A stretch of DNA of 64,000 nt from Flavobacterium sp. JAD_PAG50586_2 (GCA_023213215.1 CP096136.1:3510724-3574723), one strand, 5' to 3'. Shown: positions 1 through 8,601, counted from the first letter of the stretch. Made by a program: numbers and translations. Notes: generated by a model not told the origin, from the letters alone.

Positions 1-967
1 TTATGGATAGGGCTTTTAATTTAAGGATATAATAAAATAATGCTATTGCCAATAAAAACAATCCAGCGGAAACAAAAGTCAGCACTGAAAAGTCAAAATA
101 TTCATTTCCTATATCCTGCCATAAGAATTTGAAGCTGCCGAGGTAAAGCATAAACAATCCGCCAAGCTTACCAATAATTGAAAATCCGTTTCCTAAAATC
201 CTGTCCTGTTCAAAAAAGCTTGATTTTCCAATAAAATAAAAACAGCTGCATAAAAAAGCATAACTATAATACAACAACTCATCATTTGGATTATTACAGC
301 TAATAGAACCCAAACATATTGTTAATGATGCTGGCACAAACCAATTGTGCATTGCCCTGAAATTCGTTGTTTCGGCTTTTAATAAACCATAATAATGAGG
401 CAAAATTCCCAACAATAATATCCAATAAGTGAAATCAAATTGTGTTGGATTGTAGAAATAGTTTGTGTTGACACCATAAACCGTAATACCAGCTATATAA
501 AGCAATGAAACTATATTCGACTTCATTAAATAAACCAATGGAAGGCATAAAAGCATCCAGGTAAACATAAATCCGGAAAAATCCCCGGTGATATTATAAG
601 TCTGGGCGACAAGTGAAATAGTCGCACCGATTGCAAAAAACAAAAATGAAGCACTGCTTTCCTTCCATGCAGCGGATTCACTTTTACGGAACAAGGCATA
701 ACCACAAAAAAACTGGCCAACCACTAATGGCAGAAACGAAACCAAACATTTAGCAAACCGCGACATCGCATCCCAATTGTGGGCAAAAACCAAAATGATC
801 CCTAAGCTGGCGAGTATGGCTCCAATAATTCCAAAAACCACAAATAGTTTTGAAGATCCGCTGTCCGCATTTCTTTTATAATAGGTTGAAATTGCTAACG
901 CCACATCTTCTGAGATGACTTTATTCTCCACAAGTTCCTTTAAATTGTCCTGTAGTTTATCTGACAT
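1..967 (-). CDS. DUF2157 family membrane protein (partial)
   Basis: The frame opens at ATG 965-967 and is still open at base 1, so the C-terminus lies outside the window. Translation begins MSDKLQDNLKELVENKVISE, a short cytoplasmic helical part, followed by many hydrophobic segments (for example FGIIGAILASLGIILVFAHN, then FAIGATISLVAQTYNITGDF). The pattern of helical start, multi-span membrane body and the LVAQTYNITGDF-type stretch matches DUF2157 proteins, whose function is unknown. About 322 residues are visible. It is divergent from the serine palmitoyltransferase gene. Family call is by recognition of the layout; no enzymatic role can be assigned. Confidence 0.7.
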   Translation of the reverse strand, partial: MSDKLQDNLKELVENKVISEDVALAISTYYKRNADSGSSKLFVVFGIIGAILASLGIILVFAHNWDAMSRFAKCLVSFLPLVVGQFFCGYALFRKSESAAWKESSASFLFFAIGATISLVAQTYNITGDFSGFMFTWMLLCLPLVYLMKSNIVSLLYIAGITVYGVNTNYFYNPTQFDFTYWILLLGILPHYYGLLKAETTNFRAMHNWFVPASLTICLGSISCNNPNDELLYYSYAFLCSCFYFIGKSSFFEQDRILGNGFSIIGKLGGLFMLYLGSFKFLWQDIGNEYFDFSVLTFVSAGLFLLAIALFYYILKLKALSI

Positions 968-1040
968 TGCGTGATTTGTTTAATGTAAAAATAGTAAAGA
1001 TGTTCTCTAAAAATTTTCCTAATATAATTTAATTTATTCT

Positions 1041-1048
1041 TATTTTTG
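1041..1048 (+). promoter_or_regulatory. Flavobacterial -7 box upstream of serine palmitoyltransferase
   Basis: TATTTTTG fits the Bacteroidota sigma-A -7 consensus TAnnTTTG and lies 25 bases before the ATG at 1074. No clear -33 TTG is seen at the expected distance. Confidence 0.5.
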
Positions 1049-1073
1049 CACCGTTTAAAAACACTAAGTGATT

Positions 1074-2333
1074 ATGGTAAAAGATTTATTCGAAAGAATA
1101 CAAAACAATAAAGGCCCTTTAGGAAAATGGGCTTCTCAGGCTGAAGGATATTACGTTTTTCCTAAACTGGAAGGCGAATTAGGTCCAAGAATGCAATTTC
1201 ACGGAAAAGATATTTTGAACTGGAGCCTGAATGACTATTTAGGGCTTGCCAACCATCCAGAAGTCCGTCAGGCAGATACTGATGCTGCAACAAAATACGG
1301 AGCAGCTTATCCAATGGGAGCACGAATGATGTCAGGTCATACTGATGCTCACGAACAATTGGAAAAGGAACTGGCAGCTTTCGTAATGAAAGAATCAGCA
1401 TATTTATTAAACTTTGGTTATCAGGGAATAATGTCTTGCATTGATGCTTTGGTTACCAAAAATGATATTATTGTTTATGATGTAGATGCTCACGCCTGTA
1501 TCATTGATGGTGTTCGTCTTCACATGGGAAAACGTTTTACCTACAAGCACAATGATTTGGAAAGCATGGAGAAAAATCTTCAACGTGCTACCAAAATGGC
1601 TACTGAAACTGGTGGCGGAATCTTATTCATCACAGAAGGTGTTTTCGGAATGCGTGGCCAGCAGGGAAAACTCAAGGAGATTGTCGAAATGAAAAAGAAA
1701 TACAATTTCCGTCTTTTGGTTGATGATGCCCACGGATTTGGAACACTCGGCAAAACTGGAGCCGGAGCTGGCGAAGAGCAAGGCTGCCAGGATGGAATTG
1801 ACGTTTACTTCTCTACGTTTGCCAAATCTATGGCCAGTATCGGAGCTTTCTTAGCAGCAGATAAAGATATTATCGATTATTTAAAATACAATTTACGTTC
1901 ACAAATGTTTGCCAAAGCGTTGCCAATGATTCAAACGGTTGGTGCGTTAAAAAGGTTGCAATTGTTGAGAGACAATCCGGGATTGAAAGACAAACTTTGG
2001 GAAAATGTAAACGCACTGCAAAACGGATTAAAGGCACACGGATTCAATATTGGAGATACAAATACCTGCGTAACGCCTGTATATCTTGAAGGTTCTATTC
2101 CGGAAGCTATGGTGATGGTAAATGACCTGCGTGAGAACTACGGCATCTTCCTTTCGATTGTTGTTTATCCGGTTATCCCGAAAGGAATTATCCTCTTGCG
2201 AATGATTCCGACGGCTTCCCATACTTTAGCAGATATCGAAGAAACACTTACCGCATTTGATGCTATCTATGAGAAACTGAAAAACGGAACTTATAAAAAG
2301 ATTGCTGAAGCGACTACCATTGATGTGTCGTAA
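1074..2333 (+). CDS. spt: Serine palmitoyltransferase / alpha-oxoamine synthase family PLP enzyme
   Basis: A fold-type I PLP enzyme of the alpha-oxoamine synthase family, which joins an amino acid to an acyl-CoA. In Bacteroidota the neighbouring family members are serine palmitoyltransferases making 3-ketosphinganine for sphingolipids and sulfonolipids. Visible: substrate-region NWSLNDYLGL near residue 50, the cofactor stretch LVDDAHGFGTLG near 217, and FSTFAKSMA holding the PLP lysine (about K251). A GTG at 1068 is in frame, but ATG 1074 gives the usual MVKDLFERI start. Length about 419 residues is normal. It stands alone, divergent from the DUF2157 gene, and its terminator is interrupted by the insertion sequence. 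A related 2-amino-3-ketobutyrate ligase role cannot be excluded from sequence alone. Confidence 0.82.
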   Translation: MVKDLFERIQNNKGPLGKWASQAEGYYVFPKLEGELGPRMQFHGKDILNWSLNDYLGLANHPEVRQADTDAATKYGAAYPMGARMMSGHTDAHEQLEKELAAFVMKESAYLLNFGYQGIMSCIDALVTKNDIIVYDVDAHACIIDGVRLHMGKRFTYKHNDLESMEKNLQRATKMATETGGGILFITEGVFGMRGQQGKLKEIVEMKKKYNFRLLVDDAHGFGTLGKTGAGAGEEQGCQDGIDVYFSTFAKSMASIGAFLAADKDIIDYLKYNLRSQMFAKALPMIQTVGALKRLQLLRDNPGLKDKLWENVNALQNGLKAHGFNIGDTNTCVTPVYLEGSIPEAMVMVNDLRENYGIFLSIVVYPVIPKGIILLRMIPTASHTLADIEETLTAFDAIYEKLKNGTYKKIAEATTIDVS

Positions 2334-2353
2334 TTAAAAATAGTAGTATAAAT

Positions 2354-2366
2354 AAAAAAGCCATCC
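2354..2366. terminator. Left half of a terminator split by the insertion sequence
   Basis: Six A then GCCATCC. It is the perfect 13-base complement of 3814-3826 (GGATGGC and six T) on the other side of the insertion element. Removing the element and one TTT copy restores a hairpin with a six-base loop TTTTCG and T-runs on both strands, a bidirectional terminator between spt and the convergent lipoprotein gene. Confidence 0.8.
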
Positions 2367-2369
2367 TTT

Positions 2370-2394
2370 TAGACTGCCCCCAAAAAGTTAGACA
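2370..2394 (+). repeat. Left terminal inverted repeat of the IS3-family element
   Basis: Begins TAGACTGC and ends TTAGACA. Pairs with 3783-3807 at 22 of 25 positions (mismatches at repeat positions 9, 17 and 18). Confidence 0.88.
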
Positions 2395-2412
2395 CTATTT
2401 GGGGGTATTTTT

Positions 2413-2940
2413 ATGGAAAGAAAAGTCAAGTATGATTATACATTCAAGATTGAATGTTTAAAATTAATTATTGAACAGGATCATTCCTGTGAATCAGTTT
2501 CAGCACAAAAAGGCGTTCATGAATCGATTATTCGTAAGTGGTTAAGGTTTTACAATGCCTATGGTTCTGATGGTTTATTGCCGAGAAAAAATCAGGATTA
2601 TTCTATTGATTTTAAATTGAAAGTTTTAAAAACTATTACTGAGCAGCATCTATCATTGCACCAGGCTTATGTGAAGTTTAATATTCCGACACGAAGTATA
2701 ATTGCGAAATGGCAACGGGATTTTACTAACTTTGGGGTTGAGGGTTTAACTCAAAAACCTAAAGGCAGACCAAAATCTATGGATAACTTCAATCGAAAAA
2801 AACGTAAATCAGACAAACCCCTAACCAGGGAGGAAGAACTTCTTTTAGAAAATGAAGCATTACGTTGTGAAAATGCTTTGCTAAAAAAGTTACAAGCCTT
2901 AATTCAAGCCGAAGAAGAAGCCAAAAAGCGCAAGCTATAA
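2413..2940 (+). CDS. IS3-family transposase OrfA (helix-turn-helix protein)
   Basis: A 175-residue DNA-binding subunit of the transposase. Two helix-turn-helix units are visible, at about residues 8-45 (IECLKLIIEQ...IIRKWLRFY) and 60-100 (KVLKTITEQH...IIAKWQRDF), followed by a linker with GRPKSMDN and a charged leucine-rich tail (EELLLENEALRCENALLKKL) typical of the dimerising coiled coil of OrfA. Translation is expected to slip -1 near its end to make the OrfAB transposase. Start ATG 2413 lies 18 bases after the left terminal repeat. Confidence 0.88.
   Translation: MERKVKYDYTFKIECLKLIIEQDHSCESVSAQKGVHESIIRKWLRFYNAYGSDGLLPRKNQDYSIDFKLKVLKTITEQHLSLHQAYVKFNIPTRSIIAKWQRDFTNFGVEGLTQKPKGRPKSMDNFNRKKRKSDKPLTREEELLLENEALRCENALLKKLQALIQAEEEAKKRKL
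2883..2889 (+). promoter_or_regulatory. Candidate -1 programmed frameshift site (A AAA AAG)
   Basis: The heptamer A AAA AAG is in the correct register with OrfA codons (AAA AAG at 2884-2889). A -1 slip enters the OrfB frame, which is open from at least here to 3773. A second possible slip site, C AAA AAG, is at 2922-2928; slipping there would join OrfA more smoothly to the conserved IIELRHDFDLN start of OrfB. Confidence 0.65.
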
Positions 2941-2990
2941 TAGAGTTAAGGCATGATTTTGATTTAAATCTCCTTTTAAATCAAACTAAT

Positions 2991-3773
2991 ATGGCACGGA
3001 GTAGTTTTTATTACCATCAAAAGCAAGGTAAATTACCTGATAAATATAAGACAATTAAAGAATTGATTAAATCCGTTTATCACAAGCACAAAGGGCGTTA
3101 TGGTTATAGAAGAATCACGGACGAACTTAATAATAAAGGAATAATTATCAATCATAAAACGGTTTTAAGATTAATGAAATCATTAGGATTAAAGAGCATC
3201 ATAAGAATCAAAAAATACAATTCCTATAAAGGAGAACAAGGCAAAATTGCTCCAAATATTTTAGAACGTAATTTTAAGGCAACAGCTCCCAATCAAAAAT
3301 GGGCTACTGATATAACTGAATTTAATGTGTCTGGAAAGAAATTGTATCTATCACCAATAATTGACTTGTTTAACCAAGAAATTATAAGTTATGAACTAAC
3401 GGAAAGACCAGTGTTTAATCAAGTGGCAATAATGCTTAAAAAAGCTTTTAAGAAAATACCAAATAATACCAATCTCACTTTACACTCTGATCAAGGTTGG
3501 CAATATCAAATGAAACAATATCAATATTTATTAAAGAAGAAAGGAATTACTCAAAGTATGTCAAGAAAAGGAAATTGTCTAGATAATGCTATAATTGAAA
3601 ATTTCTTTGGAATACTAAAATCAGAACTCTTTTACATACAGAAATTTGCAAGTGTAGAAGAACTCAAACACGAAATCAAACAATATATAAACTACTACAA
3701 TAACGATAGAATTAAATCAAACTTAAACAAAATGAGCCCGATACAATATCGAGCTCATTATTATCAAAATTAA
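2991..3773 (+). CDS. IS3-family transposase OrfB (DDE integrase)
   Basis: The catalytic part of the transposase with an rve (retroviral-type) integrase core. The DDE residues are visible: D in WATDITEF (near residue 107), D in LHSDQGWQY (near 166), and E in DNAIIENFFG (near 202). HTH_21-type region KGRYGYRRITDEL precedes the core. The stand-alone ATG is 2991, but the same frame is open further upstream and encodes AIIELRHDFDLNLLLNQTN just before this ATG, which is part of the conserved family sequence. The real product is therefore probably the OrfAB fusion made by -1 frameshifting. Length 260 residues is usual. Confidence 0.88.
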   Translation: MARSSFYYHQKQGKLPDKYKTIKELIKSVYHKHKGRYGYRRITDELNNKGIIINHKTVLRLMKSLGLKSIIRIKKYNSYKGEQGKIAPNILERNFKATAPNQKWATDITEFNVSGKKLYLSPIIDLFNQEIISYELTERPVFNQVAIMLKKAFKKIPNNTNLTLHSDQGWQYQMKQYQYLLKKKGITQSMSRKGNCLDNAIIENFFGILKSELFYIQKFASVEELKHEIKQYINYYNNDRIKSNLNKMSPIQYRAHYYQN

Positions 3774-3782
3774 TTATTAACT

Positions 3783-3807
3783 TGTCTAAACTTTTGGGTG
3801 CAGTCTA
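3783..3807 (-). repeat. Right terminal inverted repeat of the IS3-family element
   Basis: Read on the minus strand it begins TAGACTGCACCC and ends TTTAGACA, matching the left repeat at 22 of 25 positions. Confidence 0.88.
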
Positions 3808-3813
3808 TTTTCG

Positions 3814-3828
3814 GGATGGCTTTTTTTT
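3814..3828. terminator. Right half of the terminator split by the insertion sequence
   Basis: GGATGGC followed by eight T, the complement of 2354-2366. The convergent lipoprotein gene (stop at 3857) has lost its own hairpin partner on this side. Confidence 0.8.
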
Positions 3829-3856
3829 GAATTACTAACCGGTATAATTCTAAATA

Positions 3857-4321
3857 TTATTTAGCAAAACTCATAGTAGCTTTTCTTCCGCCCTGTTCGC
3901 TGGTAATAACCAATTTGTCAGCAGTCAATTCATCAACAGTAACTGATTCCTGCTGCTTCGTCGTGCTGTTGTCAATGGTGATTTTACCATTTTCATAAAC
4001 ATAAGTTCCTTTAGTTTCTTTTACTAAGTTATTTTTGAAACTCATTGTTCCATCCGCATTGAAAGTATAAACAGTAGCATCAACCATTTTCTTTTTCATG
4101 TCTGCAAATGCCTTTTCCTGCCCTTTTGGGATTTCCATATCAAGCGTTATGTCGGTCATTTTCCAAACACCAACCACTGATGCCGGCTCTTCCTTTGCTG
4201 CAGGTTCTTCAACTGTTGTTGTCGTTTCTACTGCTTCGCCTCCTACTTTATCTGTGTTGCTTTTGCAGGACACAACAAATAAGCTTGTTGCTACTGCAAT
4301 CATAAAAATTGCTTTTTTCAT
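3857..4321 (-). CDS. Lipocalin-like lipoprotein
   Basis: A 154-residue envelope lipoprotein of unknown role. The N-terminus MKKAIFMIAVATSLFVVSC is a lipoprotein signal with the acylated cysteine at residue 19. A low-complexity linker rich in T, E and A (residues 28-48) leads to a beta-rich domain with VGVWKMTDITLD near 50 and FNADGTMSF near 93, as in lipocalin-like domain proteins of Bacteroidota. It lies 31 bases downstream of the secreted protein gene on the same strand, probably in one transcript. No ligand can be named. Confidence 0.75.
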   Translation of the reverse strand: MKKAIFMIAVATSLFVVSCKSNTDKVGGEAVETTTTVEEPAAKEEPASVVGVWKMTDITLDMEIPKGQEKAFADMKKKMVDATVYTFNADGTMSFKNNLVKETKGTYVYENGKITIDNSTTKQQESVTVDELTADKLVITSEQGGRKATMSFAK

Positions 4322-4352
4322 CCTATTATATATTATTATTTAATTCTTGAAA

Positions 4353-5036
4353 TTACCAGCCCAATACGTTTTTGATTAATTTTTTCCCTTTGCCTTTCTT
4401 TGCTTCTGCATCAGCCTGTTTTTTTGCTTCTTCATCTGCTTTAGCTTTTTCGGCATCTTTGGCGTCCTGCGCTATTTTTTCCTCTGCTTTTAGTTTTTGG
4501 CCTTCGGTGTAGAGTGTACTATTGTCGATTGTATAAGTTTGGGTTTTAACCAAATTAACTAAATCGCCATATTTTTGGTAACCTGTCTTATCCCTGAATC
4601 CCAGACACACTCTGAATTTTACAGTTTTGTATCCGTAATTTTTACCAAAATACATGAGCTTGTAATTAATCCCTGTACCGCCTCTTATTATATCCTGGTC
4701 CTGAAACCAAGTATTCTTATCAAGGTCAGATGGCAAAGTATAAAAAGTATTTACTTCTGAAAGAAATGATTCAACAGCGTTGCTACCATCTTTTGTAATA
4801 TAATAGCTTTCAATGATTTCATCTTTTTCTCCAATAAAATCTACCCAGAAATAGAGCCTCCCGGTTCCGTAATAACTTAGTTTCTTTGGCTTATCAAAAG
4901 ACACTTCAATCTTCTTGATATCTTCAGCTTTCAGGACTGTGGCCTCGGTAATCAATTTACTGTTTACCTTTACCTTAAATTGGGCCTGCATCTGGCATCC
5001 CAATAAAACAACAATTAATAGTATTGCTTTTCTCAT
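4353..5036 (-). CDS. Secreted protein with lysine/alanine-rich C-terminal tail
   Basis: I do not recognise a named family. The first 18 residues (MRKAILLIVVLLGCQMQA, cut before QF) look like a signal peptide. Residues 20-165 form a mixed beta region with many aromatic residues (YYGTGRLYFWVDF). Residues 175-220 are a charged helical stretch of repeated Ala, Glu, Lys and Asp, followed by a basic end GKGKKLIKNVLGW. The cysteine at 14 is followed by Q rather than by a normal +1 residue of a mature lipoprotein, so export rather than lipidation is favoured. It precedes the lipocalin-like lipoprotein on the same strand. Confidence 0.65.
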   Translation of the reverse strand: MRKAILLIVVLLGCQMQAQFKVKVNSKLITEATVLKAEDIKKIEVSFDKPKKLSYYGTGRLYFWVDFIGEKDEIIESYYITKDGSNAVESFLSEVNTFYTLPSDLDKNTWFQDQDIIRGGTGINYKLMYFGKNYGYKTVKFRVCLGFRDKTGYQKYGDLVNLVKTQTYTIDNSTLYTEGQKLKAEEKIAQDAKDAEKAKADEEAKKQADAEAKKGKGKKLIKNVLGW

Positions 5037-5190
5037 TTTTTGCTTCTTTTAAGTTTGTGAATCAAAAATAGAGATTAAAAAAAGCCAGAAATAGGCAAAT
5101 GAATATGTGCACCGACTGACTGAAAGTTAGCTATGCCTCACCGAAAATTCGTTTTGTTATGCAGAAGTGATTACAGCGAATCTATCAGCG

Positions 5191-5919
5191 CTAAGAATTC
5201 TTCTTTTTTCGCGTTGAAAGTGGAATGGCGCTTTTGTTTTTCATTATGATAGTATTACCTCCATCCGATTTGATAAAGTGATCAAAATAAAGCAGATTTA
5301 TTAAATGCGACTGATGGCATCGGAAGAAATTAAATGGTTTCAGTAATGTTTCGTAATCTTTCAATGTAGTTGAAACGACTAATTTAGGCGAATTGATAAA
5401 GTTAAAAGTGGTGTAATTTTTGTCCGATTCACAGTTTACAATATCCTGGATATTGACGGAGTAAATCTTTTCAGCAGTCTTTAATACTAATTTCTGGAGG
5501 TTTTTGGGACGTTCTAAATTGGAGAACAACGTATTTAGTTTCAGTTCCAAAACTTCCTTATTCAAGGATTCTTCGGCCTTGTTTACGGCTTCGATTAAAT
5601 CGGAAGGATCTAAAGGTTTTAGTAAATAATCGATAGCGCTAAAACGAAAAGCGCGGATGGCAAAATCTTCATAGCCCGTAATAAAAATGACTTTGAAATT
5701 GATTGGCTTTAGTTTCTGTAATAAATCGAAACCCGTTCCATCGGGCATTTCTACATCGAGGAAAACAATATCCGGAATAATTTGTTTGATTAGGTTTATT
5801 CCGCTTTCCACACTATCTGCCTGACCGATTACCGCGACATTCGGGCAATTGGCCTTTATGAGTTCAATATTCTTTTTCCGAATACTCTCAATGTCGTCAA
5901 TGACAATGGCTCTTAACAT
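5191..5919 (-). CDS. LytTR-family response regulator (C-terminal frameshift)
   Basis: A two-component regulator: receiver domain at residues 1-120 with the phosphorylation site in IIPDIVFLDVEMPDG and a KPLDP motif, then a LytTR DNA-binding domain (about 140-242) with FFRCHQSHLINL. The gene starts 5 bases after the stop of its kinase partner, so they form one operon. The frame ends in LSTRKKKNS, but adding one A in the A6 run (5204-5209 on the plus strand) gives RKKEEFLALIDSL and a stop at 5171-5173, the usual LytTR ending. The gene is probably 5171-5919 with a one-base loss in the sequence. Confidence 0.85.
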   Translation of the reverse strand: MLRAIVIDDIESIRKKNIELIKANCPNVAVIGQADSVESGINLIKQIIPDIVFLDVEMPDGTGFDLLQKLKPINFKVIFITGYEDFAIRAFRFSAIDYLLKPLDPSDLIEAVNKAEESLNKEVLELKLNTLFSNLERPKNLQKLVLKTAEKIYSVNIQDIVNCESDKNYTTFNFINSPKLVVSTTLKDYETLLKPFNFFRCHQSHLINLLYFDHFIKSDGGNTIIMKNKSAIPLSTRKKKNS

Positions 5920-5924
5920 CTGAC

Positions 5925-7877
5925 TTAATTTTCGTAAATGTAAGGAATCTCAAATAAAACTTTGGCACCGGAAACGAGATTATTGTCATCAAAGATGTTT
6001 TCGGTTTTTATTTCAAAATCGCTTTTATTTGACATATTCCTAAGTCTTTCTTTAGTGATTTTCATAGCCAGTGATTTATTTTCTCCAGTCTTTTCGTTAG
6101 TGGAAAAACCTTCTCCATTATCAGAGATTTCAAAAAACAATCTGTTCTCTTCCAATTTGAAGTGTATTTTGATAAGCCCTTTTTCGCTTTTATTTTTTAA
6201 ACCGTGTTTTATGGCGTTTTCAATAAAGGGCTGTGTTAGCATGGGTGCTATCAAAATCATTTCGGCATTAATGGTTTCATCCACCTGAAGCGTAAAATCG
6301 AACTTGTTGTTGTAAAGTAGCTGCTGAATCGTCAGATAATTGTCAATCATATTCAGTTCCTCACTTAACGTGATATAATTTTCTGTGGAATTCTCTAGAA
6401 TCTGTCTGGTTAGTTTCGAGAACTTTGTCAGGTAATTAATGGCATCATTATCCTGCTTATTATAAATCAGGCTTTGGATATTGTCAATGGAGTTGAATAT
6501 AAAATGAGGATTCATTTGGCTTAACAGCATTTTCTGATTGAGTTCATTTTTTTCAAAATTACTGATTGCCTGCTTTTGTCTATAATTTCGGTATAAGAAG
6601 TAAGCACCAATAAGTAAAAGGAATACCACTGACGAAAGTCCAATTAGCATATTATTTTTAGCTGCAGTTTTCTTTTGGGATTCTAACCTATAATTAAGTT
6701 CTTTCTTTTCGTAATCATATTCTAATTGCTGCTGTTTGAGTTCATTTTTTGCTTCTTCAGTCTTAGTGGAATCCTGAATTGAATTGTATAATTCCAACAT
6801 TGAAACTGCTTCCTTGTAATCTCCATTAATCTTACTGATTTTATAAAGCAACTCATAGGCTTTCGCTTTCAGGTCTTCCCTTCTTGAAAGTTTTAAAGAT
6901 ATTAGTGCCTGTTTGAGAACTGCCTGGGCTTTTTGATACTCTTTCATCTCAAAATATACGTCTCCCAAGTAGGCTAAAGTAAAACCTTTTGCTTCGCCGG
7001 TTTCCGCAATCTCAGTTGCTTTGATTAACTTCTTCTCAGCTTCTGCTAATCTTTTAAAGTGTAAATCTATCACTCCCAGCTTTCCTAAAGAGAAACTGGA
7101 AAATGAGTTTTGATTGTGTTTTTTTGATAAGAGTAAAGCTGCGTTGAAATTAATTCGAGCTTGTGCATAATCCTTTAGTGTGATATATGCAGAACCTATA
7201 TTGTAATACATCAGGCATTTTTGAAGGTCATCCTCCACAGTCAGTTTTGGTTTCTTTCGGTTAATGCGGTCTATTGATTTCTTTAAATAATTTATGGCAG
7301 TATGCCATTGCCCCTGCTCACCATATAATACCCCAAGATTGGTATACACATACGAAATGCCATCTACATTTTCCTCCGTATTCTTCTCAAAGTATTTTAA
7401 GGCTGTGAAATAACAATCTATTGCTTCCCGGTAGCGCTTTCTTCTGGAAAGCAACAAACCTTTACTGACGATGGAAGTATAGACTTCGTCATTGGCCTCA
7501 ACAGAACGGTATAAATTGATTGACTTATTTAAATAATCGAGTGCCCTTTGATCGCCTTTATCTTCTAACTGGATGCTGACATTGTTGTAATATGCCGCCA
7601 GGTACATGGTGTATCTTTTATGGAGTATCGGGCTAAGTTCCTTCTTTGCCAGATTTTTTCTTGCAATTGAACCCATTAAATTAGTGTAGACATCCGCTTC
7701 GTTATTTTGATAGAGATTCTCAATTATCAAAGCAATGTTGTTTAGCCTTGTAGTATCATGTAGTTTTGGATTCGCAATAATGGCCTTTAGAGAGTCGACA
7801 TCAGACTGCGCGGTGGCCTTTAGCGTGCAAAACAATGATAGTGTAAGGAAGCTTATCTTAGTTATAACTCTATACAT
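5925..7877 (-). CDS. TPR-containing LytS-type sensor histidine kinase
   Basis: A 650-residue membrane sensor. A signal peptide (MYRVITKISFLTLSLFCTLKATA) leads to a periplasmic region of TPR-like repeats (about 60-390), a single membrane span (NMLIGLSSVVFLLLIGAYFLY, about 405-425), then a His_kinase domain with the conserved LSQMNPHFIFNSIDNIQ motif, where the histidine is the phosphorylation site, and an HATPase domain with FIENAIKHGLK and DNGEGF. This is the LytS/YehU class that signals to LytTR regulators, fitting the regulator gene 5 bases downstream. The signal sensed is not apparent. Confidence 0.88.
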   Translation of the reverse strand: MYRVITKISFLTLSLFCTLKATAQSDVDSLKAIIANPKLHDTTRLNNIALIIENLYQNNEADVYTNLMGSIARKNLAKKELSPILHKRYTMYLAAYYNNVSIQLEDKGDQRALDYLNKSINLYRSVEANDEVYTSIVSKGLLLSRRKRYREAIDCYFTALKYFEKNTEENVDGISYVYTNLGVLYGEQGQWHTAINYLKKSIDRINRKKPKLTVEDDLQKCLMYYNIGSAYITLKDYAQARINFNAALLLSKKHNQNSFSSFSLGKLGVIDLHFKRLAEAEKKLIKATEIAETGEAKGFTLAYLGDVYFEMKEYQKAQAVLKQALISLKLSRREDLKAKAYELLYKISKINGDYKEAVSMLELYNSIQDSTKTEEAKNELKQQQLEYDYEKKELNYRLESQKKTAAKNNMLIGLSSVVFLLLIGAYFLYRNYRQKQAISNFEKNELNQKMLLSQMNPHFIFNSIDNIQSLIYNKQDNDAINYLTKFSKLTRQILENSTENYITLSEELNMIDNYLTIQQLLYNNKFDFTLQVDETINAEMILIAPMLTQPFIENAIKHGLKNKSEKGLIKIHFKLEENRLFFEISDNGEGFSTNEKTGENKSLAMKITKERLRNMSNKSDFEIKTENIFDDNNLVSGAKVLFEIPYIYEN

Positions 7878-7940
7878 AAAAATGGATTCTGATTGATGAA
7901 TGCAAAAATACTACTTTTGAATTAGGAAAATATTCTAATC

Positions 7941-7966
7941 AAAAAAGCCATCCCGAAAAGATGGCT
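7941..7966 (-). terminator. Rho-independent terminator of the lipoprotein gene
   Basis: On the minus strand AGCCATC, a seven-base loop TTTTCGG, GATGGCT and a T6 run. It follows the stop at 8003. The loop and stem are nearly the same as those of the terminator disrupted by the insertion sequence at 2354-3828. Confidence 0.8.
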
Positions 7967-8002
7967 ATATTTTGAATAAGAAAAAAGTAGTTAAAATAGA
8001 AC

Positions 8003-8509
8003 TTACTGCTGTTGTATTTTGATTTCCTTGCTTTCGTCAATGTGGAATGCTTTTACAACTGCTTTATAATCTTTGTAGTCAACTGCGGCTTTCTTGCCGA
8101 CAAAAACGCCTGGGATAACTACTACTCTTAGGGTTTGGTTTAATTTAAAATTATTATTTACCGCAGCTAAGTCAAAGCCTTCTAAACGTACTTCGGCATC
8201 AAAACGTGTAAAATCAGCATCATATCTCAAATCTAAGGTACCATCATCAAAATAGTAGGTTTCCGGTAAAAGTTTCCAAATACTTTCTCCGTTGAAGGTA
8301 CCTGAAAGCCTGTAAACCAGCACCATATCAGATTCGTAATAAAGTGCGTGTGGAAACGGTAAAACAACGCTATAATCATTTGGTAGGAAATTGACGTTGT
8401 AATACCTGAATACTTCGGCGACAGTGTCATTATCAACATCGTCATCATTAGAACAGCTTCCAAATGTTATCATCCCGATAACAGCTAAAATAAGGGTTAA
8501 TCTCTTCAT
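8003..8509 (-). CDS. Lipoprotein of unknown function
   Basis: A 168-residue lipoprotein. MKRLTLILAVIGMITFGSC is a lipoprotein signal with the cysteine at residue 19, followed by an acidic SNDDDVDNDT linker that is common at the surface-export position of Bacteroidota lipoproteins. The rest is predicted beta-rich with no motif I recognise (YYNVNFLPNDYSVVLPFP). It is a single gene with its own terminator at 7941-7966, and is divergent from the small gene at 8602. Confidence 0.7.
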   Translation of the reverse strand: MKRLTLILAVIGMITFGSCSNDDDVDNDTVAEVFRYYNVNFLPNDYSVVLPFPHALYYESDMVLVYRLSGTFNGESIWKLLPETYYFDDGTLDLRYDADFTRFDAEVRLEGFDLAAVNNNFKLNQTLRVVVIPGVFVGKKAAVDYKDYKAVVKAFHIDESKEIKIQQQ

Positions 8510-8589
8510 AGTTATAGTTTTTAAAAGTGTATTTATTTGGAAAAGTTATTTCATTAATTGTGCCAAACTTTTTAATTAACAAAAAATTG

Positions 8590-8597
8590 TAATTTTG
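8590..8597 (+). promoter_or_regulatory. -7 box upstream of small basic protein gene
   Basis: TAATTTTG matches TAnnTTTG and ends 4 bases before the ATG at 8602, so the leader would be very short or translation may start later. No well-placed -33 TTG. Confidence 0.35.
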
Positions 8598-8601
8598 ACC
8601 C

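Larger units (their letters stand above)
2370..3807 (+). mobile_element. IS3-family insertion sequence (probably IS150 group)
   Basis: A complete 1,438-base element: two overlapping-frame genes (HTH protein and DDE integrase) bounded by 25-base imperfect inverted repeats matching at 22 of 25 positions. The flanks show TTT at both ends (2367-2369 and 3808-3810), a likely 3-base target duplication. The element sits in the loop of a former terminator hairpin. Both reading frames look intact, so it may still be active. Assignment to the IS150 group rests on the OrfA layout and the ends, and is less sure than the family call. Confidence 0.9.

Noticed and set aside
5191..5919. A new LytTR subfamily with a short end
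   Set aside because: Adding one base in the A6 run gives exactly the usual C-terminus.
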